Under the pieces are notes generated by a model, which made no database searches, was not told the DNA's origin, and saw only the letters and a program-made list of their open reading frames with translations. A DNA stretch of 15,174 nt from Pavlovales sp. CCMP2436 (lineage: Eukaryota > Haptophyta > Pavlovophyceae > Pavlovales): the NCBI GenBank assembly GCA_026770615.1, contig MU631665.1, positions 44,917 to 60,090 on the forward strand, read 5' to 3'. Of this stretch, positions 1 to 7,906 are shown one piece after another. Within the stretch, counting starts at the first letter, position 1, and each line of letters starts with the position of its first letter. The position numbers were made by a program, and so were the translations under genes.

Positions 1-50
1 GAAGCAATAGCATGGTGGCGAAGAGCAACATCATGGTGGCGAGCCAGGCA

Positions 51-70
51 GCGCCCCCCTCGGGGGGCGC
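51..70. repeat. Perfect 9-bp inverted repeat with 2-nt loop
   Basis: The arms 51-59 (GCGCCCCCC) and 62-70 (GGGGGGCGC) are exact reverse complements around TC. It is GC-only and could be chance in this composition. No adjacent gene gives it a role. Confidence 0.6.
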
Positions 71-313
71 AGTTGCAGCTGCACGCTCGCGCAGCACAGG
101 GAGCAGCGGGGGCTACGATGTAATATTAAAGGGCCGATCGACGCGTGTCGCGAACCATCGTAGCGGCCGGGGCGCGAACCGCGGCTGTCGGGCTGCCATG
201 CACACTGGGCACGCATCCGACAAGCGATGAGTCGTCGGAGCGCCCGGAACTGGTCGATCGCATTCAGAAATCGACGAGACGATGTCGGTGCATTCAGTCC
301 GACGAGCCGAAGC

Positions 314-370
314 CGGCGAGCGGGCATAGTTGCGGCGAGCGGGCGTAGTCGCGGCGAGCGGGCGTCATCG
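314..370. repeat. Three tandem copies of a 19-bp unit
   Basis: Units begin at 314, 333 and 352 with the core CGGCGAGCGGGC followed by variable TAGTTG, TAGTCG or TCATCG. It is a small GC-rich minisatellite with no visible coding role, because 19 is not a multiple of 3. Confidence 0.75.
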
Positions 371-1214
371 TTGTCGTCGCCCAACGGGACGGCTCGCTAG
401 CCGGCGAGAGAGGATGGGAGAGCAAGTCGAACGCCTTCACCCAAAAGTCCGCGAAGGATGCACGAAAACGCGCCTTGGGCCCTGTCGCCCGCGTGCGGCG
501 CGCACCCGACGCGCGGGTGGGCGTGGTGCGCGAGCGCGCTTAACGGGCATGATCACCGATTGCGGCTTGCCCGGCGAGCAGCTCACCACCCACCAAAGCG
601 GCCCGTGGATGAGCCGCGCTCCGTGAACAGCCGAGAGCGACGCCTGATACGTTTTCGCCGAAACCTGCCCCCGCCTCGGTGGCCGTCGCAGCGGTGGCGG
701 GCGTCGAGCGGGCCGGGGCCCAGCAGCGCGGCGCGAGAGAGGGTGAATGCCCACGCCCCACCCGCCGCGCGCACCCGCATCTATCGCCGCCTCGGCGCGC
801 GTGGAGCAGTGGCCTTCGAGAATCGCCAGAACGGGGGGTAATCCAGCCCTTTCTTGGACAGCGCGCGCGGACGAGGCCCTCGTCGGAGGGCGAGGCGATG
901 TTGCGAAACTAGAGCACAGGTCACGGCCGTAGACCCACGCGCGCTCGCGCGCGGTGGCCGACGAGTGCCGCTGTAGTTAATACCATCTGACCTTCATCCA
1001 CAGTGCAGCGCGCTGCAAGCCCCATGGAGGCCACTCCGAATTTTAAATTCCCCTTTTCAAAAGAGGCTGCGCAAAGGTGGCTTCGCTGCTACGCATCTAC
1101 GCCTCACAAAATTCAGCTCGGTTCGGAATTTGGACCTACTTTTTGCAAATGTGCGGGTGGTTTATTTATTTTGCGCGTGGTTTAACTATTTTGCAGGTTG
1201 TTTAGCTATTATGG

Positions 1215-1455
1215 ACCTACTCGGGCATTCATTGGCTGCTGCATAAATAAACTCTGCAAAAACGCAGAAAGCAAAACGTGCAAAACGCAAAAACGCGCAC
1301 GATTTATAGGAAGATGGGTTTCGGCATGTTTTGCGGCGACGCGCTCGTTTTGCGTTTTTGAAGGGGAGATTTCTTTTAAGCAGCGACCAATGAAATGCTG
1401 GAATTGGTTTCTTGAAATTACCTACTCACCTACTCGGGCATTCATTGGCTGCTGC
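1215..1455. repeat. 28-bp exact direct repeat pair inside the element
   Basis: Positions 1215-1242 and 1428-1455 are identical over 28 bases, starting ACCTACTCGGGCATTC. They diverge at the second base after the repeat. They sit 213 bp apart within the inverted-repeat element and suggest internal duplication or nested insertion. Confidence 0.85.
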
Positions 1456-1462
1456 TTAAAAT

Positions 1463-1523
1463 GATCTCCCCAAAACGCAAAAGCGCAAATCGCGATTCCG
1501 AACCGCGTTTTTGAGGGGAGATT
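1463..1523. repeat. Imperfect fold-back sequence
   Basis: The left arm 1463-1478 (GATCTCCCCAAAACGC) pairs with the right arm 1505-1523, which reads as AATCTCCCCTCAAAAACGC on the other strand. The arms differ by a small insertion. The same GGGGAGATT edge recurs near 1361-1371 and, inverted, at 1579-1588. It could be the terminus of a smaller element nested in the 1108-1622 element. Confidence 0.5.
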
Positions 1524-1622
1524 AGTATTTCGTCATTTCTAAGCTTCTCCATAGCTGCACTTATTGGACAAACGCACAATCTCCCCTAAAACGCGATGCG
1601 ATTCCGAACCGAGCTGAATTTT

Positions 1623-1961
1623 ATTGTATGCCTCACCAAAAAAAAAAAATGTGTGACGAAATCAGACTTATCAGTTCACAATGTTGCGGCGCCGAGTACA
1701 CCGCACGCCCGACGCACGGGCAGATAGCGCGGCACGATTCAGTCTACCGCAAAGTTGCGTCGGTCTGCGCGCGCGCTTGTTGTTTGTGCACGCGCGGCCG
1801 CACACCGCGGGCAGGGGTTGAAGCGGTAGCGAGCACGACGTGCACGAGATGGGCCCGGCTGCCCCGCCTCTCACGCGTCGGGCCCGCGAGTCTCTCTGGC
1901 AACTCTTGAGCACATAATTACTGAGTGATAACGAACTATCACATGCTTCGCGCGAGTTACG
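1623..1961 (+). other. 5' flank of the pentapeptide-protein gene
   Basis: This 339-bp GC-rich spacer separates the inverted-repeat element from the start codon at 1962. It should hold the promoter and 5' UTR of the downstream gene, but I see no TATA-like or other motif strong enough to call. Small frames here lack coding bias. Confidence 0.4.
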
Positions 1962-2826
1962 ATGGCGTGCACAAGCAAAAAGCTTGCGTGCTGCACGCTC
2001 CTGGCGGCCCTTGCCGGGCGGGCCGAGGGCATGCACACCGCCTCGGCGCTGCGCGCGTCAGCCCGCCGCGCGCTGGCCGTGCAGATGCGCACGCCGCTCG
2101 ACCTGAGGCAGCTCGCAGCCGGTGTGCTACTCTTCTCGGCTGTGCAGTTCGGCGGCGGCGTGCAGTCCGCCAACGCAGACAGCAACGACGGCGCAGTGAA
2201 CTACAAATTCCCGCCGATTGACTCCAAGAAGGTGGGCAGGTGCAAGTTCGTCTCGAGCGCGATGGGTCAGGCCAACGCCGCGCGTGACTCGCTCTACGAC
2301 CTGCGCGAGTGTCAGATGGACCAGGGCAACGCGCAGGGCTTCGACATCTCCGGCGCGCTGATGGCGTCCGGCAGCTTCAAGGGCGCCGACTTCAAAACGG
2401 CGCAGCTCTCGAAGGTACGTCCGAGCGGCTCTGCCCTGCCCTAGGCTGGCGCGACGTCTCGCTGCTCAGGAGGCCTCCCCATCCCCCCCCCTTTTTCTCC
2501 CCCCCCCCCCCTCTTCATCTCACCCCTCCCCCCCCTTCATCTCACCCGCGGCACAGGTGTACGGACCTGGCGCCAACTTTGATGGAGCGGACTTCACTGA
2601 TGCCGTGGTCGACCGCGCCTTTTTCAAGGGCGCCTCGTTCAAGGGCACCAAGTTCGTGAACGCGGTCCTCACCAGCACGAGCTTTGAGGACGCCAACCTG
2701 CAGGACACCGACTTCACCGGCTCTTATCTCGGCATGTTCGACTCCAAGAAGCTGTGCAAGAACCCCACGCTCACGGGGACGCACCCGACCACCGGCGCGG
2801 ACACTAAAGAGAGTGCCGGCTGCTAG
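1962..2826 (+). CDS. Thylakoid-lumen pentapeptide-repeat protein (two exons)
   Basis: The exons are 1962-2414 and 2557-2826, joined in phase 0 to give 240 residues. Residues 1-23 contain a hydrophobic run (LACCTLLAALAG) typical of an ER signal. Residues 24-50 are S/R/A-rich like a transit peptide. Residues 51-63 (LAAGVLLFSAVQF) are a second hydrophobic segment ending in the processing motif A70-N-A72. This three-part leader is what a secondary-plastid alga uses to reach the thylakoid lumen. The predicted mature protein is about 168 residues. From about 129 to 207 it carries A(D/N)FxxA-type pentapeptide units (GADF, GANF, GADF, GASF, DANLQDTDF), which fold as a right-handed quadrilateral beta helix. 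The C-terminus (LCKNPTLTGTHPTTG, ending in Cys240) matches the conserved tail I know from plant and algal lumen pentapeptide proteins of about 17 kDa. Cysteines at 94, 117, 218 and 240 could form disulfides. The exact role is unknown even in plants. The family call is firm; the targeting is inferred. Confidence 0.9.
2415..2556 (+). other. Intron of the pentapeptide-protein gene
   Basis: It begins GTACGT after codon AAG and ends CGGCACAG before GTG TAC. It is 142 bp, phase 0 and dominated by C tracts broken by TTCAT near its 3' half, which serve as the pyrimidine tract. Removing it restores a continuous pentapeptide pattern, while reading through meets a stop at 2442-2444. Confidence 0.9.
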
Positions 2827-3627
2827 TAGGAAGCTCGGCGTGCAGCACACCCGTCGTGAACTGTTCGCCGAAATCGATGCACAGCACGCGGAGTCAATTT
2901 CTGTGCTGCCAGTGACACTGACGTAGTGATGTGATGTAACTATGTTATGATGCCCTCTTCCGTTGACATTGAACCTCGGCGTGTTTCAGTAACTAGTGTA
3001 ATTCACCGTGAAACGAAAAAAAATAATAAGAAAACTAGAATAGCAAGTGAACGGTTCTTCAAGTTTAAACTTCAACTTATAGAAAAAAGGCAAGAAAACC
3101 CGAGTCCCGAAGAACGAAATTCAAATCGCCTACTACTCAGAGCTCTGTCTGCGCTTTGGTGGTACCAACGCAAGGCGACGCTATTAGTTATACTAGACGC
3201 CAGCTTGAATCCCTATCATAAATATATAATTTTAAATTCTAAATGTACTTAATAGCAAATATTTAAAGAATCGGACATCATGGGTCCTGGTGGATCGATG
3301 GCATGCCACTGAATGGCGCAATGATTGCAGTGCGAGTTTGCAAGTGCGAGGGCAAGCAGCCGACGGTGGGACCTGGCAAGCGGCAACCCCTGGCATAGTA
3401 TCAGATTAGTATGCCGGGGATCGACCTGAGCCGACGGCAACACCGTGTCACCGTCCCATTCCGCGCGCCCACCGGGCCGGTCCCCCGGGCCCCGGGACGG
3501 CGGCGCGAGTTCACCCTCCGCGCGGCAGTGAATCGCAGTGGGCGCAGGAGATGCATTTGCGGTGAAGCGTGTGTGGCGACGGAGCGGGAGCCTGGACGGA
3601 GCGCGCAGATACCAAGGCAGGAGCAGC
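2827..3627. other. AT-rich convergent spacer
   Basis: This spacer lies between the ends of the plus-strand pentapeptide gene and the minus-strand ubiquilin gene, so both 3' UTRs must lie here. A TGTAA motif at 2935-2939 is a possible polyadenylation signal of the left gene (the green-algal type, so a weak call here). A lysine-rich 101-codon frame at 2947-3252 has A/T-ending codons unlike the neighbouring genes, and I do not consider it a gene. Positions 3195-3216 hold a 22-bp sequence repeated at 9546-9567. I see nothing else. Confidence 0.5.
3195..3216 (+). repeat. Dispersed 22-bp repeat, copy 1
   Basis: This copy is identical to 9546-9567 on the same strand. It begins AGACGCCAGCTTGAATCC and is followed in both places by AT-rich sequence. 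The GAATCC core faintly resembles a tRNA T-arm or B box, but no cloverleaf can be drawn. Confidence 0.8.
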
Positions 3628-4686
3628 TTATTGGAAGCCGCCGCCGCCGCCGAGCAAGCGCTCGACCGCCGCGTTCACGTTGCCGCCGGTCGCGACGAGC
3701 GCCTGCAGGTTGGTGGTGGGGTCGAAAAACCCCATGTCGTTGAGGAGCCCTAGCTGCGTCGCGTAATGCAGCTCGGGCGCCAGCTGCGGCTGCGCCGGCT
3801 GCGTGGGGAAGCCTTCGGCGGGGAAGCCTCCGGCGGGGAAGCCTCCGGCGGGGTTTCCTCCGCCTCCGGGGTTGAGCATGTTCATGACGGCTGCGAGCTG
3901 TGCCGCCTGCACTCCCGGCTGCTGCGCGCCCATGCCCCCGAACGCGTTGGGCTGCGCGGCCGGGGCCTGGCCTTGCGCGGGCCCGGTCAGCAGCGGGTTG
4001 GGCATCCCGCCCATGCCGCCCATCCCTCCCAGCATCTCTCCCATGCCCCCCATCTGGCCACTGTTCATCAGCTGCTGCATCATTTGCGGATCGGCCATCA
4101 TCTGCGTCATCATCTGCATGAAGCCCGGGTTCTGGAACATCTGAGCCATCATCTGCGGGTCGACGCCAGGCGGCAGCGCGCCTGCCATCTGCTCGAGCAT
4201 GGCCGGGTCCTGCAACATCTGCATCATCATCTGCTGCATCATCGGGTTTTGCATCATGCCAGCAATCTGCTGCGGGTCAGGCGCGCCGCCCATGCCGCCC
4301 ATGCCGCCCATGCCCCCACCTCCCATGCCAGCCATCATGCCGCCCATACCGCCGAGGTTGCCAATCTGCTGCGGGGCAGCGGGCGCCTGCGGGGCGAAGG
4401 CGGCCAGCGTCGGCGGCGCGGGCGTCGCGCCCGGGGCGGGAGCAGCCGCAACGGCGCCCGCGCCGCGCACGAGGTGCATCGTCTGCGCGTCCTGGAGCTT
4501 GTAGCTCTCGAGCGTCTCCCCGTCCTTGAGGACCTTCCCGCTGTAGATGAGCCGCTGCTGCGGGGCGGCGATCTCGACCTCGCCGGCGATCTGCTCCTTG
4601 AAGGCGCCGACCGTCTTGCTCGTGTCCACCTCGAATGACTTGGTCACACCGTTTGAACACTTGATGTTCACCTTGATCGTGGCCAT
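3628..4686 (-). CDS. Ubiquilin/DSK2-type ubiquitin shuttle protein
   Basis: This is a single-exon gene of 352 residues, with start codon at 4686-4684. Residues 3-75 form a ubiquitin-like domain ([20 protein letters not shown], then MHLVRG). An Ala/Pro linker runs to about 105 and is followed by Gly/Met-rich sequence. Two STI1-like stretches rich in Met, Gln and DP motifs ([24 protein letters not shown], about 137-212) come next. A short AGGFP repeat (about 285-297) precedes a C-terminal UBA domain ([19 protein letters not shown], then [10 protein letters not shown]). UBL-STI1-UBA is the ubiquilin architecture. Such proteins bind ubiquitinated or misfolded clients via UBA and STI1, and the proteasome via UBL, in cytosol and nucleus. 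At 352 residues it is shorter than animal ubiquilins (above 500) and close to yeast Dsk2. It lies 563 bp downstream of POLE2 on the same strand. Confidence 0.93.
   Translation of the reverse strand: MATIKVNIKCSNGVTKSFEVDTSKTVGAFKEQIAGEVEIAAPQQRLIYSGKVLKDGETLESYKLQDAQTMHLVRGAGAVAAAPAPGATPAPPTLAAFAPQAPAAPQQIGNLGGMGGMMAGMGGGGMGGMGGMGGAPDPQQIAGMMQNPMMQQMMMQMLQDPAMLEQMAGALPPGVDPQMMAQMFQNPGFMQMMTQMMADPQMMQQLMNSGQMGGMGEMLGGMGGMGGMPNPLLTGPAQGQAPAAQPNAFGGMGAQQPGVQAAQLAAVMNMLNPGGGGNPAGGFPAGGFPAEGFPTQPAQPQLAPELHYATQLGLLNDMGFFDPTTNLQALVATGGNVNAAVERLLGGGGGFQ
3806..3858 (-). repeat. 15-bp in-frame tandem repeat within the ubiquilin gene
   Basis: Three near copies of a 15-bp unit (GGGAAGCCTCCGGCG on the plus strand) encode repeated [10 protein letters not shown] pentads in the disordered linker before the UBA domain. 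Being a multiple of 3, the unit can expand or contract without breaking the frame. Confidence 0.7.
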
Positions 4687-5249
4687 CGCGCACGCCGCCT
4701 CGGTCGTGTCTCGGTCACTTCGCGCCGTCTCGACCTTAAGAAAATGCGCGCGATTTTCTGTATGGCGGCCGCCAACTGCTACTGCGCGCGCTGTCTACGC
4801 GCTGGTGTTTGGGGTGCGCGGCGCACACGGACGAACCGCCGCCTCAGTCCCGCAGGTCCGCTTTGTCCGCCCGCACGGGCTACTACTCACAGTCGACGGC
4901 GCCTGGCGGCGACCCCCTCACCCCTCGCTCAATCGCCACCGCCATTGTTGAGTCACTTCACTGAGTGCTCACATATTTGCCCGGCGACTCTTTCGCTGCG
5001 CAATTCGAGCGCCCTTGTCGCCAAAGCCATGACACCAGAACTATATATATGCATGACACTTTTTATAACAATTAAATAACTTATAACTAAGCTGACTTGC
5101 TAGCCTGGGCCGCTCTGCGCTCAATCGAATGCGGTGACTTTGGATCCATGGCTGCCACGAGGCAGGGTGTCCGCGCCAGCGCGCCAGCGAATCGCGCACT
5201 GCAAGAGCTCGACCCGGCATGATGACCCTGGCCCGCGCGCAGCCGGGGC
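4687..5249 (-). other. Spacer between POLE2 end and ubiquilin start
   Basis: This 563-bp stretch must contain the POLE2 3' UTR (right side) and the ubiquilin promoter and 5' UTR (left side). The part near 4687-4950 is GC-rich, and 5036-5090 is AT-rich with a short TATATA run at 5043-5048. Open frames here lack coding bias. I see no RNA gene. Confidence 0.45.
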
Positions 5250-5775
5250 TCAGGCGAGGGCCGAGTACTCGACTGTGTTGGAGGCCGGCCGGTAGACCAT
5301 CCACGAGAGGCCAGCCATGAGCATGCCCGGGTTGAACGCGAGGCAGCCCTCGTAGTTCACCTCGTAGTGGCTGTAGTTGTCGGCGAGCACGAGCACGTCC
5401 GGCGTGAAGGGCAGCTGTAGTGCGTGGTCGTGGTTCCAGAAGACCGGGAAGTTGGAGAGCAGGCTCGGCCGGAGGTGCGCCTGGTCGACGATCGTCTTCA
5501 CCAGCTGTGCGGGGCAGGGGGCAGGGGCGTCACGGGTTGGAGGGCAGGGGGCAGGGGGGTCACGGGTTGGGGGGCAGGGGCGAGGTGGGGTCACTGGGGA
5601 GGAGGGGGGGGGGGTGGGTCGCGGGTTGGAAGGAGGGGGGTCACGGGTTGGGGGTTGGGATGGGGGGGGGGGGGGGGGGGGGGGGGGCGCTCGAAAGCGC
5701 GCTGGCCGCGACGGCGGGCTACGCGCGCGGGCCTCCGGGCGCGGGGCGTGCGCGCATATATATATAGGCATATGT

Positions 5776-5812
<37 letters not shown>

Positions 5813-7390
5813 TAGATAGATAGAGGTAGATAGATATAGATAGATAGATATAGATAGATAGATAGAGATATGAATGAAGGGGGGTTCTGGCTGGCGGTGT
5901 ATAGATATAGGGCATATGTATATATGTATACACTACACATATATGAAAAGAGAAATAGCGCGCACGTGCTCGCTCATCTCTGTCGACTCCCCCTCGTTCG
6001 GCTCGACGATTGCGTTCCGGCGCGTGTGCACGACGAGGTCCTCGCGGAAGACCACGATCTCGCGCCCGTAGAAGCGCAGCCGCGCCGGCGCCGAGGCGAA
6101 GTGCACGTGCTTGACGCGCTCGCGCAGCGCGGCGGTGAATGTGGCGGGCAGCCGTGAGCGCGGCAGCGCCTCGCTCGCGCCGAGGGTGAGATCCTTCGGT
6201 CCGGGCGCGAACACGAAGTGGGAGTGCGCCGCGAGCGTCGGGCGCTTGCGGATGACCTCTGCGAGCTTGTCGAAGTGCGCGCGCATGGCGTACATGTCGG
6301 TGCACGCGAGCGGCTCGGCGACAAAGTTGCCGCACAGCAAGAAGGCGAACTGCGCCGCCGCGTCGGCCTGCTCCTGCGTGGCGGCCTCGTAGCCGTCGAG
6401 CAGGTCCTCGAGTGCGCTGACCACCTCGGTGCGGTCGAGCCAGCAGTCCGAGACGACGATGAGCATCGCCTCGTCCGCGCGGCTGAGCAGGTCTGCACGC
6501 GTCTTTTCGAGGGCCGTCCCGTCGTTGGGCCCGAAGCAGCGCACGTTCTCCAGCAACGAGATGGACTGCTCGCGCGGCTCGGGCGGCGGGAAGCAGAGCA
6601 CCTCCACCTTGAACACGCCGGTGGGCAGCAGCTCACCCTCCGTCAGCACGAAGCAGCCAAGCGTGAAGAGACCCGCGCTCGGCTTGGCGTCGGACAGGTC
6701 GACCGGCACAGTCCCCTAAATTAATATAAATAATGCATTCACAAATGAATCAGGTATGCACCACACGCTCCAGTCGCACCTCCAGCCTAGCGTGCAAGAC
6801 AAAGAAAAGAATCAAGTAAATACCGAGAGGTCCTCGAGGTGGAACACACCCTCGGACGGCTCGCAGAGCAGCCCCAAGATGCACTGCCTGCCGGTGCAAC
6901 CGGAGAGCGCCTCGACGTCGGTCAGGTGCACAAAGTTGCTCGTCTTGCTCAGGTGCTCGAGCGCGGGCCGCTTGAAGAGGTTGTTGCGCAGCAGCCGCTG
7001 ACGGATGAGCGCGTAACGGCCCGCGTAGACCTCGCGCTGGTCGTCCGCGTTGCCGTGCATGCGGTGCGGCACACTCTCCGAGCGGTACGATTTGAGCACG
7101 CTCTCGTACGAGAGCCGCGGCACGTCGAAGGCGTCGATCACCTCGAGCACAGGCCCGATGGCCCGGCCCGGCTGGTGGCCGCGCAGCGCGTTGATCGCGG
7201 TCGCCACCTGCCGCCCGTCGATCATCTGGTTGGTGCGCGGCTGCGAGCGCACGTGCTCCACGATCTGCTTGGCCAGCTCGAGCGGCTGGCCCGTGGTGCG
7301 CGCCGCCTCGACGATGAGCTTGAGCGCATCGGGGCGCAGCGCGAGGCCGTGCAGCCGGAAGTACTGGAAGAGCTCCTTCTGGGACGCCAT
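5250..7390 (-). CDS. DNA polymerase epsilon subunit B (POLE2/DPB2), three exons
   Basis: The exons on the minus strand are 7390-6824, 6715-5966 and 5504-5250, all joined in phase 0 and giving 523 residues, close to human POLE2. Residues 1-75 form the N-terminal helical domain (ELFQYFRLHGLALRPDALKL). Residues 76-189 are the linker and OB-fold region (IDAFDVPRLSYESVLKSYRS). The rest is the inactive calcineurin-like phosphoesterase domain of B subunits: IVVSDCWLD (275-283), FLLCGNF (314-320), FVFAPGPKD (356-364), VVFREDLVVHTRRN (410-423), LVLADNY and FNPGMLMAGLSWMVYRP. B subunits lack the metal ligands of true phosphoesterases, as seen here. The protein pairs with the catalytic subunit POLE1 in leading-strand replication and helps CMG helicase assembly. 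Exon junctions reproduce family continuity (LEDLS/GTVPVDLS). I chose ATG 7390 because similarity starts there; an in-frame ATG at 7576 would add 62 low-complexity residues. Confidence 0.95.
5505..5965 (-). other. POLE2 intron 2, packed with microsatellites
   Basis: This 461-bp intron begins GTGCGC after codon CAC and ends CCGCACAG before CTG GTG AAG on the minus strand. Read on the plus strand it contains a GGGCAGG/GTCACGGGTTGG minisatellite (about 5511-5660), an uninterrupted run of 26 G (5662-5687), a TA-rich block (about 5755-5810) and a GATA/TAGA block (about 5808-5870). On the coding strand the G tracts become a long pyrimidine tract before the acceptor. Confidence 0.88.
6716..6823 (-). 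other. POLE2 intron 1
   Basis: This 108-bp intron starts GTATTTAC after codon TCG and ends TTTAG before GGG ACT on the minus strand. It is AT-rich toward its 3' end. Splicing it gives LEDLS/GTVPVDLSDA, the conserved order in POLE2 proteins, whereas both exons meet stops if extended. Confidence 0.9.
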
Positions 7391-7594
7391 GGCGGTGGCC
7401 TGAGCAGACCTGGGCAGCTTCTGGGCCGCGCGAGGTGCCGCCGCTCGCGGTCTTGAGCAGCTTCTGAGGCGCGAGGTGTCGCCGCTCGCCCGCGAGAGCT
7501 GAGCCTCTCGATTTCCCGCGCGAGGTCGTGTGCTGTATGCAGAAGCCCGCGATGGAGGAGGGGGTCTTCTTTTCATTCTGGTACGCGCTCGGTG

Positions 7595-7703
7595 GGGACT
7601 GTATCCGTTTGCTCTGCAAAGGTCCCTCGATCCGAGTGTTTTCTCAACGCTTGGGTCCGGTGGAGACTGTCAGAGGACGGACGTACTTCTAGATATTTAC
7701 ACA
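7595..7703 (+). repeat. Dispersed 110-bp repeat, copy 1
   Basis: It runs from GGGACTGTATCCG to AGATATTTACAC. It aligns with the reverse complement of 10036-10145 over nearly its full length (shared blocks GGTCCGGTGGAGAC, GACGGA and TAGATATTTACACAC), with a weaker match at 10297-10408 and a partial match at 13608-13652. The interior carries no stable open frame. Its class is unknown. Confidence 0.8.
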
Positions 7704-7848
7704 CACGCGCAGACACGCACGCAAACGTAAACGCACACACACATACACACACACGCACACACAAACACACACACAACACACACACACACACACAACATGT
7801 ACACGCACACACACACACATAACACACACACGCACACACACAACCGCA
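7697..7848. repeat. CA/CACG microsatellite
   Basis: About 150 bp of CACACA with interspersed CG and AA interruptions. Open frames here (His/Thr-rich or Cys/Val-rich) are products of the dinucleotide repeat. It begins at the edge of the dispersed repeat copy and ends about 60 bp before the KUP exon. Confidence 0.95.
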
Positions 7849-7906
7849 CTGCCGACGTTGCTTTCACTGATCCACCTCCCTCCCCCCACCCGTGGCCCCT
7901 CCGCAG

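Larger units (their letters stand above)
1..1107. other. GC-rich region without a supported gene
   Basis: Several open frames of 60-130 codons cross this stretch on both strands. They are arginine/proline/alanine-rich translations of GC-rich DNA. No frame shows a consistent G/C third-position bias, a recognisable domain or convincing splice partners. It holds a short perfect hairpin (51-70), a 19-bp tandem repeat (314-370) and, from about 1030, a drop in GC content toward the inverted-repeat element. An untranslated region or an exon of a gene lying to the left cannot be excluded. Confidence 0.5.
1108..1622. mobile_element. MITE-like element with 22-bp perfect terminal inverted repeats
   Basis: Positions 1108-1129 are the exact reverse complement of 1601-1622 (22 of 22). 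The enclosed 515 bp are A/T-richer than the flanks and contain no credible transposase. Inside are further repeats: a 28-bp exact direct repeat (1215-1242 and 1428-1455), a near-exact 18-19 bp repeat (1352-1370 and 1505-1522) and several GGGGAGA/TCTCCCC motifs. A 9-bp near-duplicate (ACGCCTCAC at 1099-1107, ATGCCTCAC at 1628-1636) flanks the pair, but the right copy is 5 bases from the repeat end, so a target-site duplication is only possible. Size, inverted termini and lack of coding fit a non-autonomous DNA transposon. The family is not identified. Confidence 0.55.
7391..7906. other. POLE2 5' flank, dispersed repeat and CA microsatellite
   Basis: From left to right: a GC-rich POLE2 leader with an imperfect tandem duplication (about 7408-7451 and 7455-7490, core GCAGCTTCTG then GCCGCTCGC), one copy of the 110-bp dispersed repeat (7595-7703), a CA/CACG microsatellite (about 7697-7848) and a pyrimidine tract leading into the acceptor of the KUP exon at 7907. 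The missing N-terminal KUP exons are not visible here. Confidence 0.6.

Noticed and set aside
3195..3216. tRNA fragment or SINE B box
   Set aside because: Only a short GAATCC core resembles a T-arm; no acceptor stem or anticodon arm can be drawn around it.
2947..3252. 101-codon Lys/Arg-rich frame in the AT-rich spacer
   Set aside because: Codon endings are A/T-rich, unlike all real exons here; there is no similarity and it lies in a 3' UTR spacer.
3766..4638. 290-codon His/Leu-rich open frame on the plus strand
   Set aside because: It is the exact antisense of the ubiquilin gene. The histidine richness comes from the Met codons (CAT) of the real gene.
5250..6335. 361-codon minus-strand frame running through POLE2 intron 2
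   Set aside because: Only its last 84 codons are coding (exon 3). The rest is intron microsatellite and an out-of-frame part of exon 2.
6839..7456. 205-codon plus-strand frame
   Set aside because: Antisense to POLE2 exon 1, which has clear family similarity and splice sites.
7573..7839. Cys/Val-rich frame over the CA repeat (and His/Thr-rich frame opposite)
   Set aside because: A direct translation of a dinucleotide microsatellite.
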